64,000 bases of DNA from Amphirosellinia nigrospora. Its lineage: Eukaryota; Ascomycota; Sordariomycetes; Xylariales; Xylariaceae. The stretch spans positions 124,001 to 188,000 of the forward strand of contig SCHM01000002.1 of the NCBI GenBank assembly GCA_004123355.1, in the 5' to 3' direction. This document shows, in pieces, positions 24,579 through 35,775 of this stretch (position 1 is its first letter; the number at the start of each line of letters is the position of its first letter). A model generated the notes under the pieces. That model made no database searches. It had not been told where the DNA came from and saw only the letters and a list, made by a program, of their open reading frames with translations. Made by a program: the position numbers and the translations under genes.

Positions 24579-25167
24579 GAGAGACAGGGTGCAGACGCCC
24601 AGATCTATAAATGGAGGGACGAATCGGAAATTGCTGGGCCGCAAAGGTAGTTGGAGAACACAGCTCCCCAGCTGACCCTGAACTTCGCCTGCAAGGCTGG
24701 CTTTCCCATCGATGTTTTAGTGCACCCTCGAGTTATCGGTGGTTCATGGGCGCTATGCTGTGCAACCCGGTACCTATAGATTGGGACCAGGTACCCGAGA
24801 AATTGCCTGGGAATGCCTGCTAAGGTGGACCACGGTCCAGTTCTGTTCCGCTATATCCGAGAAAGGCCAATCAAACGAGATAGAAAAAGTTGTTAATTGC
24901 ATAATTTTCTTGGCTTGGCAGAAGACTGCAGCCGAAACGAAGCCAGGTTTCCGGCCCCGTTCCTTTTACCAGAAATTCTAAAAAGCCTCAGCGGCCTATC
25001 CGTCTATCTTTTCCTCCTACCACTCATCCTCCACGAACCGTGTACTTGATTAGAAGACGGCATCGTTTCCCGGGCCTTCTCTCTCTCTCAACTCGTGAAC
25101 GACCCGTCGTCACCCCTCTCCACTCCAAAATTTTAATCTCCATCTTTTCGTTTAATATTCTTTCGCA

Positions 25168-26335
25168 ATGGCCTCCGAAGCTGCCAACAAGATCGATGCG
25201 GTCGCCCGCGCTGCGGCTGCCGAAGCCCCTGGCCAGCTCAGTGGTGCTGCCCTCTACTCAAGATTCGCCCTTGCTGGTGCCGTCTGCTGCTCTGTCACCC
25301 ACGGCTCTCTGACCCCGTCGATGTGTACGTTTGACCCTGAGTACAGGCCTGAAGCGGTCTACCAAAAAATTGTTGCGTTTTAGCGGACGAACTCTTGGAC
25401 TGCCACCAATGGCTTCGTCTTGCAGTCGAGTAGAATATGCGCCGGTATCTGTTGCTAATGCGCTCTTTCCACAGCGTCAAGACAAGAATCCAACTCGACC
25501 CCGTCACCTACAACCGTGGTCTTATCGGTGGTTTCCGCCAAGTCATTGCCACCGAGGGTGCTGGTGCCTTATTAACCGGTGTTGGCCCTACCTTTGCCGG
25601 CTACTTCCTCCAGGGTGCCTTCAAGTTCGGTGGTTATGAGTTTTTTAAGCAGCAGTTCATCAACTCTTTCGGCATCGAAAACGCCACCAACTACCGAACT
25701 GGTGTCTATTTGGCCTCGTCCGCCGCCGCCGAGTTCTTCGCCGATATTGCTCTCTGCCTCTCGAGGCTACTCGCATTCGTCTCGTTTCTGAGCCCACCTA
25801 TGCCAACGGTCTGATTGGTGGCTTCAGCAAGATGCTAAAGCAGGAGGGTGTTGGTGCCTTCTATGCCGGTTTCGGCCCCATTCTGTTCAAGCAGTAAGTC
25901 CAGTTCAGGCTGCAAGTCATCCTTTTGGCCATTACTTACGCACTTCAAAGGGTTCCCTACACTATGGCCAAGTTCGTGGTTTACGAGAAGGTCGCCGAGG
26001 CTGTCTTCCGCAAGTACCCCAAGAAGGACATGTCCGATGGCTTGCAGACTACTGTTAACTTGGGAGCTGGTTTGATCGCTGGTTTCGCGGCCGCCATCGT
26101 TTCCCAGCCCGCCGACACAATGCTTTCCAAGATCAACAAGACCAAGGGTCTTCCCGGTGAGGGCACCACCAGCCGCCTGATCAAGATCGGCAAGGAGCTT
26201 GGTCTCCGCGGATCATACAGCGGTATCGGTGCCCGTCTTTTCATGGTTGGTACCCTGACTGCTGGTCAGTTCGCCATCTACGGTGACATCAAGAAGGCGC
26301 TTGGTGCTACCGGCGGTGTTGAGATCGGCAAATAA
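25168..26335 (+). CDS. MIR1: Mitochondrial phosphate carrier
   Basis: Inner-membrane SLC25-type carrier that brings phosphate into the matrix for ATP synthesis. Model: join(25168..25324, 25475..25893, 25951..26335); introns of 150 and 57 nt have GTACGT and GTAAGT donors. The protein is about 320 aa with three tandem carrier repeats. Their signatures are [20 protein letters not shown] and [47 protein letters not shown] and [20 protein letters not shown] are closer to yeast Mir1 than to Pic2, and the C-terminus ends EIGK. Two single-base losses break the frame: one in the C-run at 25313-25316 (LTP-VDV) and one near 25756 (ALC-PLEATR). A phosphate carrier is essential for respiration, so these are most likely sequence errors. 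The leader is pyrimidine-rich, as in strongly expressed fungal genes. Confidence 0.92.
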
Positions 26336-27299
26336 ATGTACCTCAACACCTGATGGAAAGACGAAGGCTCGGCGGTTGAAAATCAGGGGTTGGAATTAAT
26401 AACGGATAAGTGGTGACACTTGGATTGCTCAAAGGAGCAAAATTCCGGTATATATGAAGCTATGGGAAGAGTTTGTCGCCGGTTCTGATGAAGCGGCTCA
26501 GTATATATCCCCTGGCGTGCTGTTTATTCCTTTTGTTTATCATTTAGACTGGGCGGCACCGGACAGATTTGCAGGCTTCTTTGGTTGTGTCGAATGCCTG
26601 AAATTGAGGGCCATGTCAACGGCCTTACGATTTTTACGAACCTGTTTGCTGTAGATGCATGAAAGACATAGAGACAGACAAGCATCTAGAGGCAGAAGAT
26701 GGCACTTCCTAAAGGAGGTTGTACAATAGACCTGGTTTTAAGCGTTCATCCAGACGTCTTCCTATCCACATGACGTCTTAACTTGACCTCGCTACTACAC
26801 TATGTGCATTCGCAAAAGGCTTTTTTCATGGTTCTCCCCTTGTTTTGGGATTGTTGATACTGCCCGCTCGTAACTTAGGAGGCATTTATGGTCTTGGCAC
26901 AATATCATTGTAAAATGTATGTTTAATCGTTTGTTTTATGATGCGACCCCGGTTATAAAGCCGCGTTTGGTGGGAGATAGAGAAACTAGTGAAGGTAGTC
27001 AGCACGACGTGATGTTGATTGAGGTAATCAGATCACATAAGCCGACAAGACAGATGCCTTATAAAATCCAAAGTGCTGTGTACTTTAATGTACCCAGGTA
27101 GATGGTACAACCCATTTGTGGCAGATCACCTGGCCCCACCCGTCGTCAGACCGGCGATTGAACACTTAGACTGCTACATATGCCGAGTCTAACGCAATAG
27201 GGAGCGATCAATGAACATCCGAGAAACCTGGCCTCACGCCTGAAAGGCACCTTATCCAACTTTTTTTGACCAGACTCTCAGATTCTGGCCAATTTCGCC
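26336..27299. other. Intergenic region between MIR1 and BET1
   Basis: Contains the 3' UTR of the carrier gene and the promoter of BET1. No gene, no clear repeat. Confidence 0.5.
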
Positions 27300-28340
27300 A
27301 TGGCGTCAAGTGCGTGTAATCCCAGAGCTATCTAATAAACGTTTCCATGAAATCCTGTCTAGCTCGTAATGCGCCAACTAGTCATCATCCGGCGCTAAAT
27401 ATAACCACGAAAGAGGACATGCTTCTACGCGTAGTAGCAGAGGGTGTCATCGCGTTTTCGCGCAGCGCACCCTGCCTTTACTCCGCACCATCTTCGCATA
27501 CCCAAGTAGAAGCACCAGTGCTGACTACCATTGCACAAATAGATTTAGCCATTCGACGCTCCACCAGCGGGACTCGCGCAGCGCACTCTTCGAAGGATAC
27601 AACGGGGCCGACTCGACTAGGCGACAGGTCAGCGCCAGCCCTAGTCCGGCTCTGGGCGCTACGGATACAACGCCGGCGGGAGCGGCAGTTCACAGCACCG
27701 GAGGAGAGAATAGGGGATTTAGATCGGCGACACCAAACTCAAGGTACGTTTCGGATTAAGGAGAGGCGTCCCTCAACGAGTAGGCACGGTGGTAGAAGAG
27801 AAAAAGAGGGAAGTTTTGGGCTAGAAAAGAAGGGAGGAGTGTTGCAAGAGCTGCGACGGTTCGAAGATCAGGCGACGACACAGGACAAGACGAAAGCGCA
27901 AAGAAATGAGAAGAGCTCTCGGCTGACAGATGATTTTGTGACACAGGGGACAATACAGCGATGCGGTGCTCAGCGAGCTCGAGAGCCAGAACGACCAGCA
28001 GGTCGAGGGAATTCTGGGAAAGTCAAAATCTTAAAAGATGTGGTTTCTGCTCTTCTATGATGCGCATCGATATACCATGGAATTGTCTCACAGAGACCGA
28101 AACTACAGAACTGTGGCTGATATTGAGTACGGATAGATGACGGTAGCGATCGGCGATGAAATTCGAGACTCTACGGCGTTGGCGGAAGATGAACGATTCG
28201 TTTGATTCGACACGGCTGCGGCTACGCGGCACCATGAACCGTATGCTGCTCATGGCCGAGCGGACGGGTGTCGGCTGGAAGGTGTGGCTTGGCTTTTTGC
28301 CGCTGTCATCTTCATATTCTGTTATGTCTGGCTATTCTAA
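27300..28340 (+). CDS. BET1: Qc-SNARE BET1, ER-Golgi vesicle fusion (frame-broken)
   Basis: A tail-anchored SNARE that pairs with Sed5, Bos1 and Sec22 in ER-to-Golgi fusion. The body reads LHQRDSRSALFEGYNGADS (27553-27609), a Ser/Pro/Thr-rich linker, and then after intron 27744-27947 GQYSDAVLSELESQNDQQVEGILG. Next is KVKILKD; intron 28040-28136 joins it to MTVAIGDEIRDSTALAED. The SNARE helix continues MNDSFDSTRLRLRGTMNRML and ends in a membrane anchor VWLGFLAAVIFIFCYVWLF, stop 28338-28340. The first exon is uncertain: ATG at 27300 (MASS...) spliced by an intron of about 220 nt to 27543 or 27549 is my best guess. Three indels break the frame, near 28018, 28186 (two bases, AT) and 28295. Because of them the longest open frame here (27347-28060) is mostly an illusion. 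Confidence 0.87.
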
Positions 28341-28869
28341 ATCATACGGCCTCTTGTGGCGTCAAATGATTTATTTCTCATGAAGGATGCTCGTCATAGA
28401 ATTCGCAGGCGTTAAGACGAAAACGCATACATGACAGGGCGTTTGGGCATGATTCTGCATCCATTTCACCCGTTTATATCCACGGAGCACGCTGGCGTTT
28501 TGCCAATGGTCTCAACCCCGTATTCACAGAACAATTTGTAATTAATGTATTATAGTTCATGTCTTCATGTCATTGCACTACAGGTAGTAGTAGAAGGAAG
28601 AACGCGTAGAGCATCGCTAATGATGTGCTTCGGCTCTTCATCCGTGTCTAGGAAGTGGAAACAATGAAAGGGGGTATCTCGATAGGCGATGTAAAGTGAT
28701 GCTCACCATTATGCCGGAGAGCAGGCCAGAGTAGAATTTGGACTGAGGTAGAGACCACATGAGGTCTAGTTCCTTCCCCGGCGAGACGAAGGCCCAGTCC
28801 TCTGCCGCGGAACTGCCGGGCTGCTGCCCAAGACACTGCTTCCGTCGCGGGATAAAATGTCACTGATCG
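28341..28869. other. Intergenic space between convergent genes BET1 and APC15
   Basis: About 530 bases between two 3' ends. It should hold both 3' UTRs. No gene seen. Confidence 0.5.
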
Positions 28870-29989
28870 CTATACTATTGCGTGTGGCATCGCTGAGGGC
28901 GAGGCTGCGTCGAAAGCGGTTCGCTTGCTGGACGGTAAGAGGCCGGCGTCGTGATGGGAATTATCGTTGTCGTCCTCGTCAACACTGCTGCTTAGCTCGA
29001 CTTCCGTGTCTGTGTGCTCGTATCCGCCCAAGCTCTCGGCCTCGGGTATCTCGTCGTCCAGATCCGCGTCCATCCCATGTCATCCATATCTCCATGCGTG
29101 CCGACGAGATCATCCTCCTCTATCATCTGCGACTGATCCACCTCGTCGATATCCTCATCCACGCCGTAGAAGGCCGAGCTATCACGACCGCGTGCCATAT
29201 CCTCGCGGAACGCGTCATTACCCTGCCGCATACGCTGTGCCATAAGCTGTTGCTGTTGGGCGTGGGCGAGCATCTCAGCATTTCCGTCTTCGTCGTCCTC
29301 TTCTTCCTCTTCTTCATCGTCATCATCATCTTCGTCTTCATCTTCTTCGTCCTCGTTTTCACTGAGCCCAAAATCTGCTGCGTCAGCCTCCGGATATCGT
29401 CATCGAGATCGCGCGCCCCGTCCAGCTGCACATCATCCATGCCCTCATCGCCACCCGCACTGTATCCAACATCGCATCCAAGTCGCCACCACCAGTGCCA
29501 TCGCCAATCACACCCGCACCCGCGCCGCCGCCTCTGCCTCGGCGAGTTCTTGCGCCAGCTGCTCCCGTCGCAGTGCTTCCTGGTGCTCATCGGCCTCGCG
29601 GCGCTCCTCGCGCATCTGGTGTAGAGTCTTGGGAAGGCCCGGCGGCTTCAGCCAGGCGCTGCGAAATTCGTCACGTTCTGCCGCCTGCGCTCGAGGTTCT
29701 GCTCGTCGGCACGTAAACGGGCCAGGGGCGAGCGCTCTATCAGGTGAGCCCCGCGCCGATGGTTACTGTTAGCTCCGTGCGGGTGGCCATGCCCGTGCTC
29801 AAGGTGTGGTCCATTGTTGAGATGCGCATCATTGGCATTGCTTGACGGGAACGGGTTGCGCGACGATGTGTACCATAGCGAATGGGACTATAAGACGGAG
29901 ATAGGTTTCCAAGTCAGCTTGTTTGGTCCGTTCCCGGATCTTTGTTTACTTACGTCACGTGGCGAGATGTCCGGAAGTAGGGCGAACAT
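28870..29989 (-). CDS. APC15: Anaphase-promoting complex subunit Apc15 / Mnd2-like
   Basis: A small APC/C subunit linked to mitotic-checkpoint-complex turnover (Mnd2 in yeast). Minus-strand exon 1 (29989-29954) encodes MFALLPDISPRD. Intron 29953-29888 (GTAAGT donor) leads to SHSLWYTSSRNPFPSSNAND, a His-rich stretch, and the family core HLIERSPLARLRADEQNLERRRQN, then SAWLKPPGLPKTLHQMREERREADEHQEALRREQLAQELAEAEAAA. The rest is strongly acidic: LDGARDLDDDI, a long run of Asp and Glu, MLAHAQQQQLMAQRMRQGND, DEDIDEVDQSQMIEEDDLV, ending PSAMPHAIV with stop TAG at 28872-28870. The core is broken by an indel near 29660, and the acidic half switches frame two or three more times (near 29520, 29395 and 29060). 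N-terminal and core matches make the family call solid; the acidic tail varies in length across fungi. Confidence 0.85.
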
Positions 29990-32900
29990 GGTCTTGGCCC
30001 GTTTAGATGTGCCGGAATTGAATATCTAGCTTTGCCTATGAGCCTAGGCTTTAGGTGCCGTTGGACCTCGAATGATACATTCCACGCTCTCTAAGTATTC
30101 AAGCGTCGTGTTTGATGTTGACCATTGTCGCTAATGTTGGCGGGGTGCGGTGACTAAGCACCTTATCGTTCTTATCGTACCCGAAATTCGTCTCCTCCTT
30201 CTCAGGTAGCGACCCCAAGGTTGACTTCCAACGCGGATTTTCCCAAGCTGTACCTACAATAAAAGAACTGGAAGTTACCTAATAGTGCATTTCATTATAA
30301 ATACCAAGGCATTAGCCTGTTGATCTCGGGATTTGTCACCTTTGAAAGATTGACTAACAATTACGTCGGTCCCAGAAGTTTGGTGCACATCGTGAAGCAC
30401 CACATAATTGCTTCATTATGTAATAGCACGCCTGGGTACGGATAGTAGTAGCTGTAAGGCTGCAGGGGTGCATCGCTGGAATTTAGCCATGTGTTTCATC
30501 CTAATGCATCACCAGCACGTGGTATCTATCTCAAGCAGAATACTCCAGATTTTAATATCGAATTGCGCAAAGAAAGTGCCAACTTACCCAGGAACTGATG
30601 TAAGAGCTATGCTATGCTATCCAGCAATGCTTGTAACATCGCGGCTTACACCATCTCACTTGTCTGGCCAAGTATCTTTCGTAGGTATCATATCGATCGG
30701 CCGACATGCCAGAGGTTCTGACTCGAGTTGGGAAATCTACCCCGACTTGACCTAACTGTGCTGTCCCAGTCTTTTCCAGTCACTGTCCATACCGTGCTTG
30801 CCACGTACTGCAAAACCGCGAATCTCATATTGTCTCCCAGTAGAGAAAGAAAAAAGAAATGTTAGACGACCGGGTCCGGTACGGACCGCCCACCTGGTTC
30901 TCATGAGGTAATGGAAACACCCTAGAAGGTTGAAACATGCAGCTAGCTTGGGATCTGGCTTCATCTGATTTTCCGCGGCTCACGGAGTCAGCCTACGGCT
31001 TAGGCGGCATTTGAACGCCCGTTTTCGGCCCTTGCCCTGGGCTTCTGCTCGATCTTGTGCTGGAGGCTCTGCTTAGTCCCATCTGGTCCCAGAGCGGCGT
31101 CTGGGGTCGGGAGTTTTCGGAACTGAATATGGTGCGCTCTTTAAGGCTATTGGTACAACATACTATGTACACAAAGAGGCTACCTACACTCCGCTCCGCC
31201 TTTCCACTACTCTATCCCCCCACAACCGCAAGCGATGTTCGGGAACATGTTTAGTTTAGTCCGGAATCAAATTGATAATTTGTACCGACTTACAGCAGTA
31301 CCCCTCACCTTAGAGTCTGAGACACGGACAGTAACACGGATACCTGCTACATTATTTATCACCGATCACCCTATATATGTTGCGAGGCTGATCGAGATAT
31401 TGTGTTCGCAGGCGCGCCTTTATTCTCAAGGCATCATAATGCTACGGCTATGTCTATCAAATGGGGCCAAGCAGAACCCCGCCATGCCAAAATATCTTGT
31501 ATCAGGACCGTAACTGCAACGTGACGCAGCATGTCCTTGGAACTTCGTTGCTTGTGATCGGGGTCCGCAAGTAACGTAGTGCAATGTGCATGTAGCTCGA
31601 CTACTGTAAGTATTTCGGACCCTGGTGCTTGCTAGCCTAGCGAGAGCTTGGCAAACCCACGATCTTAACCATGCAAGTTATGAACAGATCTACCAAGTCT
31701 GCTACTGTATGCCTAGTGTATGCGTAGTACTCGCATCCTTTGATGAACACATGTGCCATAACCCACTAGTATCCTGGCAATTGGAACCGGCTACCGGAGA
31801 CACAGGGAAATGGTCATTCTTTTGGGGGAACGTAGCAACTTCCCAGTTGCGGCCGAATTCTATCTTGTCTAATGATCCTTGCATATTTAGAAGAAGTAGG
31901 CCTAGCGATGAAGCAACAAACTGCATACCACCATTTGTGACCGGACGAGATGTCTAATTGTTACACCTTGACGACAGCGATTTTGTGGCACACAGATTGT
32001 GTGTCTATATGTACAGCCATGCAAGAAGTCACGAGGCCACCAAGCATATGCACAGGGGCCCCTGTCTTTACGACGCAGGCGCCTTTTTGGTTCGACGCAT
32101 ATTGGTTTGCAGCGGAAGCCGCCGAAGTTGCATCGCAAAAAACGCAGTCGATGGGGGTGAGAATCACACCGGGCGGGACAGCTGTTATAAACCTATAGTC
32201 AGCGGATAGTGAGCTGACAAGAGTGGGAATGCTTCGACGGTTGCTGATGTTCCGAAATTTGCCGTGGGGGAAAAAATGGCGCGGTAATACAAGCAGTGAA
32301 TTTCCATTTGGTTGATATATCTGGCCGGTGAGGAATAATGGTGAGTGCAACGGCCGAAATCAACCGATCTATCGCCTTATCCTTTGAAACATCAAACAAT
32401 CGTAGCTGCTGAGTATGGGATGAAATACGTAGTACGCCTACATTTCCTGGTAGCATGGAATCAACTGTAAAAGGAATCGCTTCATCTGGAACCCCACGCC
32501 GCCAGCACAGTCATCACAATTCGGTCGTTAATATGCACCTCGTCCCTCAACGTAATGCAGGGTCGGTCGAAAGGTAGGAAACTTGGCGTGTTGGGTTTTT
32601 ACCGCTTTGTAGGTAAGGCGACATCGGACTGAGAATCATCTTCCAGTTGATTGGATGCGACTCGCAGCCTCGGCCGTAAGGTCTCTTTTTAGCTTCCCTG
32701 ATATTACATGGAGTCTCCCAAATATGCTATGACGACGGCCAGAGATCCTGTCTCGCCTGGCTCTAGGGCGCCAAGGTGCATGCAGGTGTGTCTGTACACA
32801 CGCGCTGCAGTACTAAACCTACAAGGATTCGCTACCAATATATCCTCCAGACTATCCAGGTAGCCCCCCATCCACAACTCCTAGTTGTGAGCGTAAATCC

Positions 32901-35775
32901 GACTCCGATGAGCGGCAGAATCGTCGAAAACGATTGCCAAAAAGCATTACACAAGCTGAATCGACCAATCATGGCAAATTCACTCTATCTTGTCCTCCTC
33001 GCGAAACGACAATTACCTTCCCAAATAATTATACATCCGTCAGCATTTGCGTTTAGATCTGAGATTTATAATGGGAATAATGCCGTTACTATTACAGCCT
33101 GGTCCGGAGGAAGTGTACTTTCTCACTTTGCGCATAGCTATACGCAAACTATTATATTCTTCGGACCCTAACCGAACCACGTCCGAGTAAAAGTTATAAC
33201 AGAATATAAAGAACCTTGAAGGGAAACACTGGCGTGAGGCAGATACTTCCATCAACGCCACGCTGCACTCGTTGCGCTGGTAAAGGGATGGACGCCGTTT
33301 CATGTCAATGCAAGGAATTAGGAATCCCCTAGTAATAAAAGTGCAATGTAGCCAATCCAGTACACGCAGTGTGTTAACACAAAACGTCTATGGTTGCCAG
33401 CAGAGTTTCACTCCCATTCTGACGCGTACTTGGTTCACGACCTGCTGTAGGTAGCCAACGTAATTCATGAGCAAACAACTGATCGTCTCACCTATATAAC
33501 ATCGCGATTGGATGGATTCGGGAATATCTGAGTCGTGCTGTATATACTACACCACCTCTATTTGTGTCAAAGTAGATTAGCGCGCTATTTTCTAGTATCG
33601 TGGCAAGCTAGTCGGTCGGTGGTTGGTGGTACGACTCTTCCTTCCCCGCAGGCCTATGAGTGGAGGGACGTGGTAGGTAAGGAAGATACTTTGTTTAAAC
33701 TACCTGCTACCCTGTCTGGTCTGGCAATCAACATAGTGCATTTCTCAATTTGCAACCGTTTTTGGATATAAGCGACTAATACCACTAACGTCACCAATTC
33801 TACTAGTTCGGGCAAATAGGCTCTGTCCAATAAGCATAGCCTATTTCTTATGCTTCCCGTATCGGAAAGTTGCAACGGACGTGCGCCCCCATGCGTGCTG
33901 TACTGTAGTAGCATGTGTGATTTTGGCCTGGCGTGCTTCTATGCTGAAGTGCACGTACAGGGTAGCATCCCAGCGCCGCAGTCCGTCTCTCGGCCATCTG
34001 GACCCATTAACCCCCCTGCAAGTCTCTCTTGGTCAGCCTAGAAGGCTAGAGCATATGAGGGGCTGATCTGTATTATACCATAGTGCTTAGGTAGTGATCT
34101 GTATAGATGTTTACCCTTTTTTTATGCCATCTCTCCTCTTCGGAGCCTGTTGCAACTTGTTGCTCGATGCATACTGGGTTGCTACCTGACCTACCTGCCT
34201 ACTGTAGTCCATCTCCTCGTAGTAGTACCTACTTACCTACTGTGCACTCGCAGTACCTCAGGTGCCCGAGCCAGTAGCCAGTCCATCCATAAAAGCCGTG
34301 CGATTGCCACACCTCTCTGCGTCCGACCTCTCTTTCCTTCTTTTCTTTTGCCAAACCAGCTTGCGAAATAGTTATTCTCTTACAGCCCAGATCATCATCA
34401 TACCACAAAGTGTCTAGATTCCTGAACAGCTCCGCACCAGACAGACTGCTACACACTTAGGTAGCTTTCCCTGTAAGTAGTACATTTCTATTTTCTTGTC
34501 TAGCATCACCCCAGCCAGGCCACACCATACAGCGATGACGGCGGCAACGAAAATGAGGACGACGGCAAAATATAATAACGCAATACTACCTATCCGCATG
34601 AGCGAGCGCCAAAAACCCGGTTTCACTATAATCCCGATCCAAACGCCGCAATGTGACTTGCTGGTCTCGTTACTGGTGCGAGTGATATCCCGTCTGCGTC
34701 CCGGCTTTATGGCTCTACTGGTCCCTCCAAATGGAGTAACCCAGCGCTTTTTTCCGCACGCTTCCTTTTGGGCTGTGTGGAATGCGTACATGGAGGGAAG
34801 CCGACATCACAGTGCATGACAACTGGCCTATCAGCGAACAGCGTCGGTAGCCGCATAGCTGGATTTACAGCAGCTACAATTGGCCGTACTGATATGAATT
34901 GAATCCCACGCCATACCCACGTCCACACCCGCCCAGGCTTGACCCATCATCGCAACAAAGAGCGCAAGGATCTTTATCATCGCTTATAACCGCAGTGGCG
35001 GCGAAACGGCAATGGTTTTTAGACGAGTCGGGCGGGCAATGGCAATGGCAGTGGCAATTCTAGGCTTGGCGGACAAGTAATACTCGTGCCCTTGCTGAGG
35101 AAAAGCCAATCATTATCCAATCCATTCCTACCATTCGTTATCGCGCATACACATCGCCTAATGCATCAGGATAGAGCAGGACAACCCACCAGTTCTGCGA
35201 TTCCGGAGCACTCTACGGGGAATTCACAGTGCACATTAGACGCCCGCTATCGCCATCACATGGCAACCCCCTTTCATTCATCCGGCCAATAAACCAAAGC
35301 AAGACACGATTCAAGGCCGGAGATAAAAGCGAGCCTGCGTAATGAAGCGTGAGTGGGGATGAAGCACTTGCGCATGCTGGATGAGCTAGGGGAGTGTGGA
35401 TTGCACCACCCACCCACCTCTATAGCTTAGATGTTGCAACCTAGATTTGGTCTTCACCATCCCAGCTATACATACCTTTCGCCAGACAACCAGCTCCATA
35501 GCATGCCGCCATATGTTGTTCAATCTGGCTTATACAAAACCAAATTCCCTCACGGACCGGAATCTCTCAGTCAATATTTCTCTTCTCTTTCTTCTCTCAA
35601 GTATTTACTTCTCATGCAGAGAAGATCCGACACACGACTAATTGGACTCGTCACTAAGATCTCACTTTGAGCAGCGTTTAGCTGCTTTGCATTGTGCTGC
35701 ATCCGCAGAGACCTATCTTCGACCCTCGCCTCCGGCCACTAGTCGACCCTCAAGCGTTCTTTATTTCTTGCCGAC
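29990..35775. other. Gene-poor intergenic region (5.8 kb) upstream of GLT1
   Basis: No gene can be supported. A minus-strand frame at 34414-34791 (125 codons) carries one strong hydrophobic segment (SIALLYFAVVLIFVAAVIAV), but has no homologue I recognise and no signal of splicing. Overlapping frames at 31960-32460 are on both strands and look random. From about 34000 the DNA is rich in short CTAC/GTAG patches (ACCTACCTGCCTACTGTAG). The last kilobase is probably the GLT1 promoter and 5' UTR. Confidence 0.45.

Larger units (their letters stand above)
21279..25167. other. Gene-poor, AT-leaning region with inverted repeats and tRNA-like relics
   Basis: No protein gene can be supported. Open frames are few and short, with many TA-rich patches (ATATAGATATATATAC near 23261). 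The stretch 23640-24010 stands out for two perfect palindromes and two minus-strand tRNA-like fragments, listed separately. A degraded, possibly RIP-mutated transposon island is a fair guess but I recognise no transposase or reverse transcriptase remnant. The last 150 bases are a pyrimidine-rich leader (TTCTCTCTCTCTC) of the phosphate-carrier gene. Confidence 0.5.

Noticed and set aside
27347-28060. 237-codon open frame as an independent gene
   Set aside because: Its only family-like portion is GKVKILKD from BET1; the rest is off-frame translation of BET1 exons and introns.
28857-29624. 255-codon plus-strand frame
   Set aside because: It is the antisense of the acidic, repeat-like APC15 coding region; Asp/Glu codons on one strand give long Ser/Val/Phe frames on the other.
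31900-32460. Overlapping 80-130-codon frames on both strands
   Set aside because: No domain, no intron structure, and similar lengths in five frames point to chance.
34414-34791. Minus-strand 125-codon frame with one hydrophobic segment
   Set aside because: A single hydrophobic stretch is not enough; there is no recognisable homologue and another frame of similar length overlaps on the other strand.
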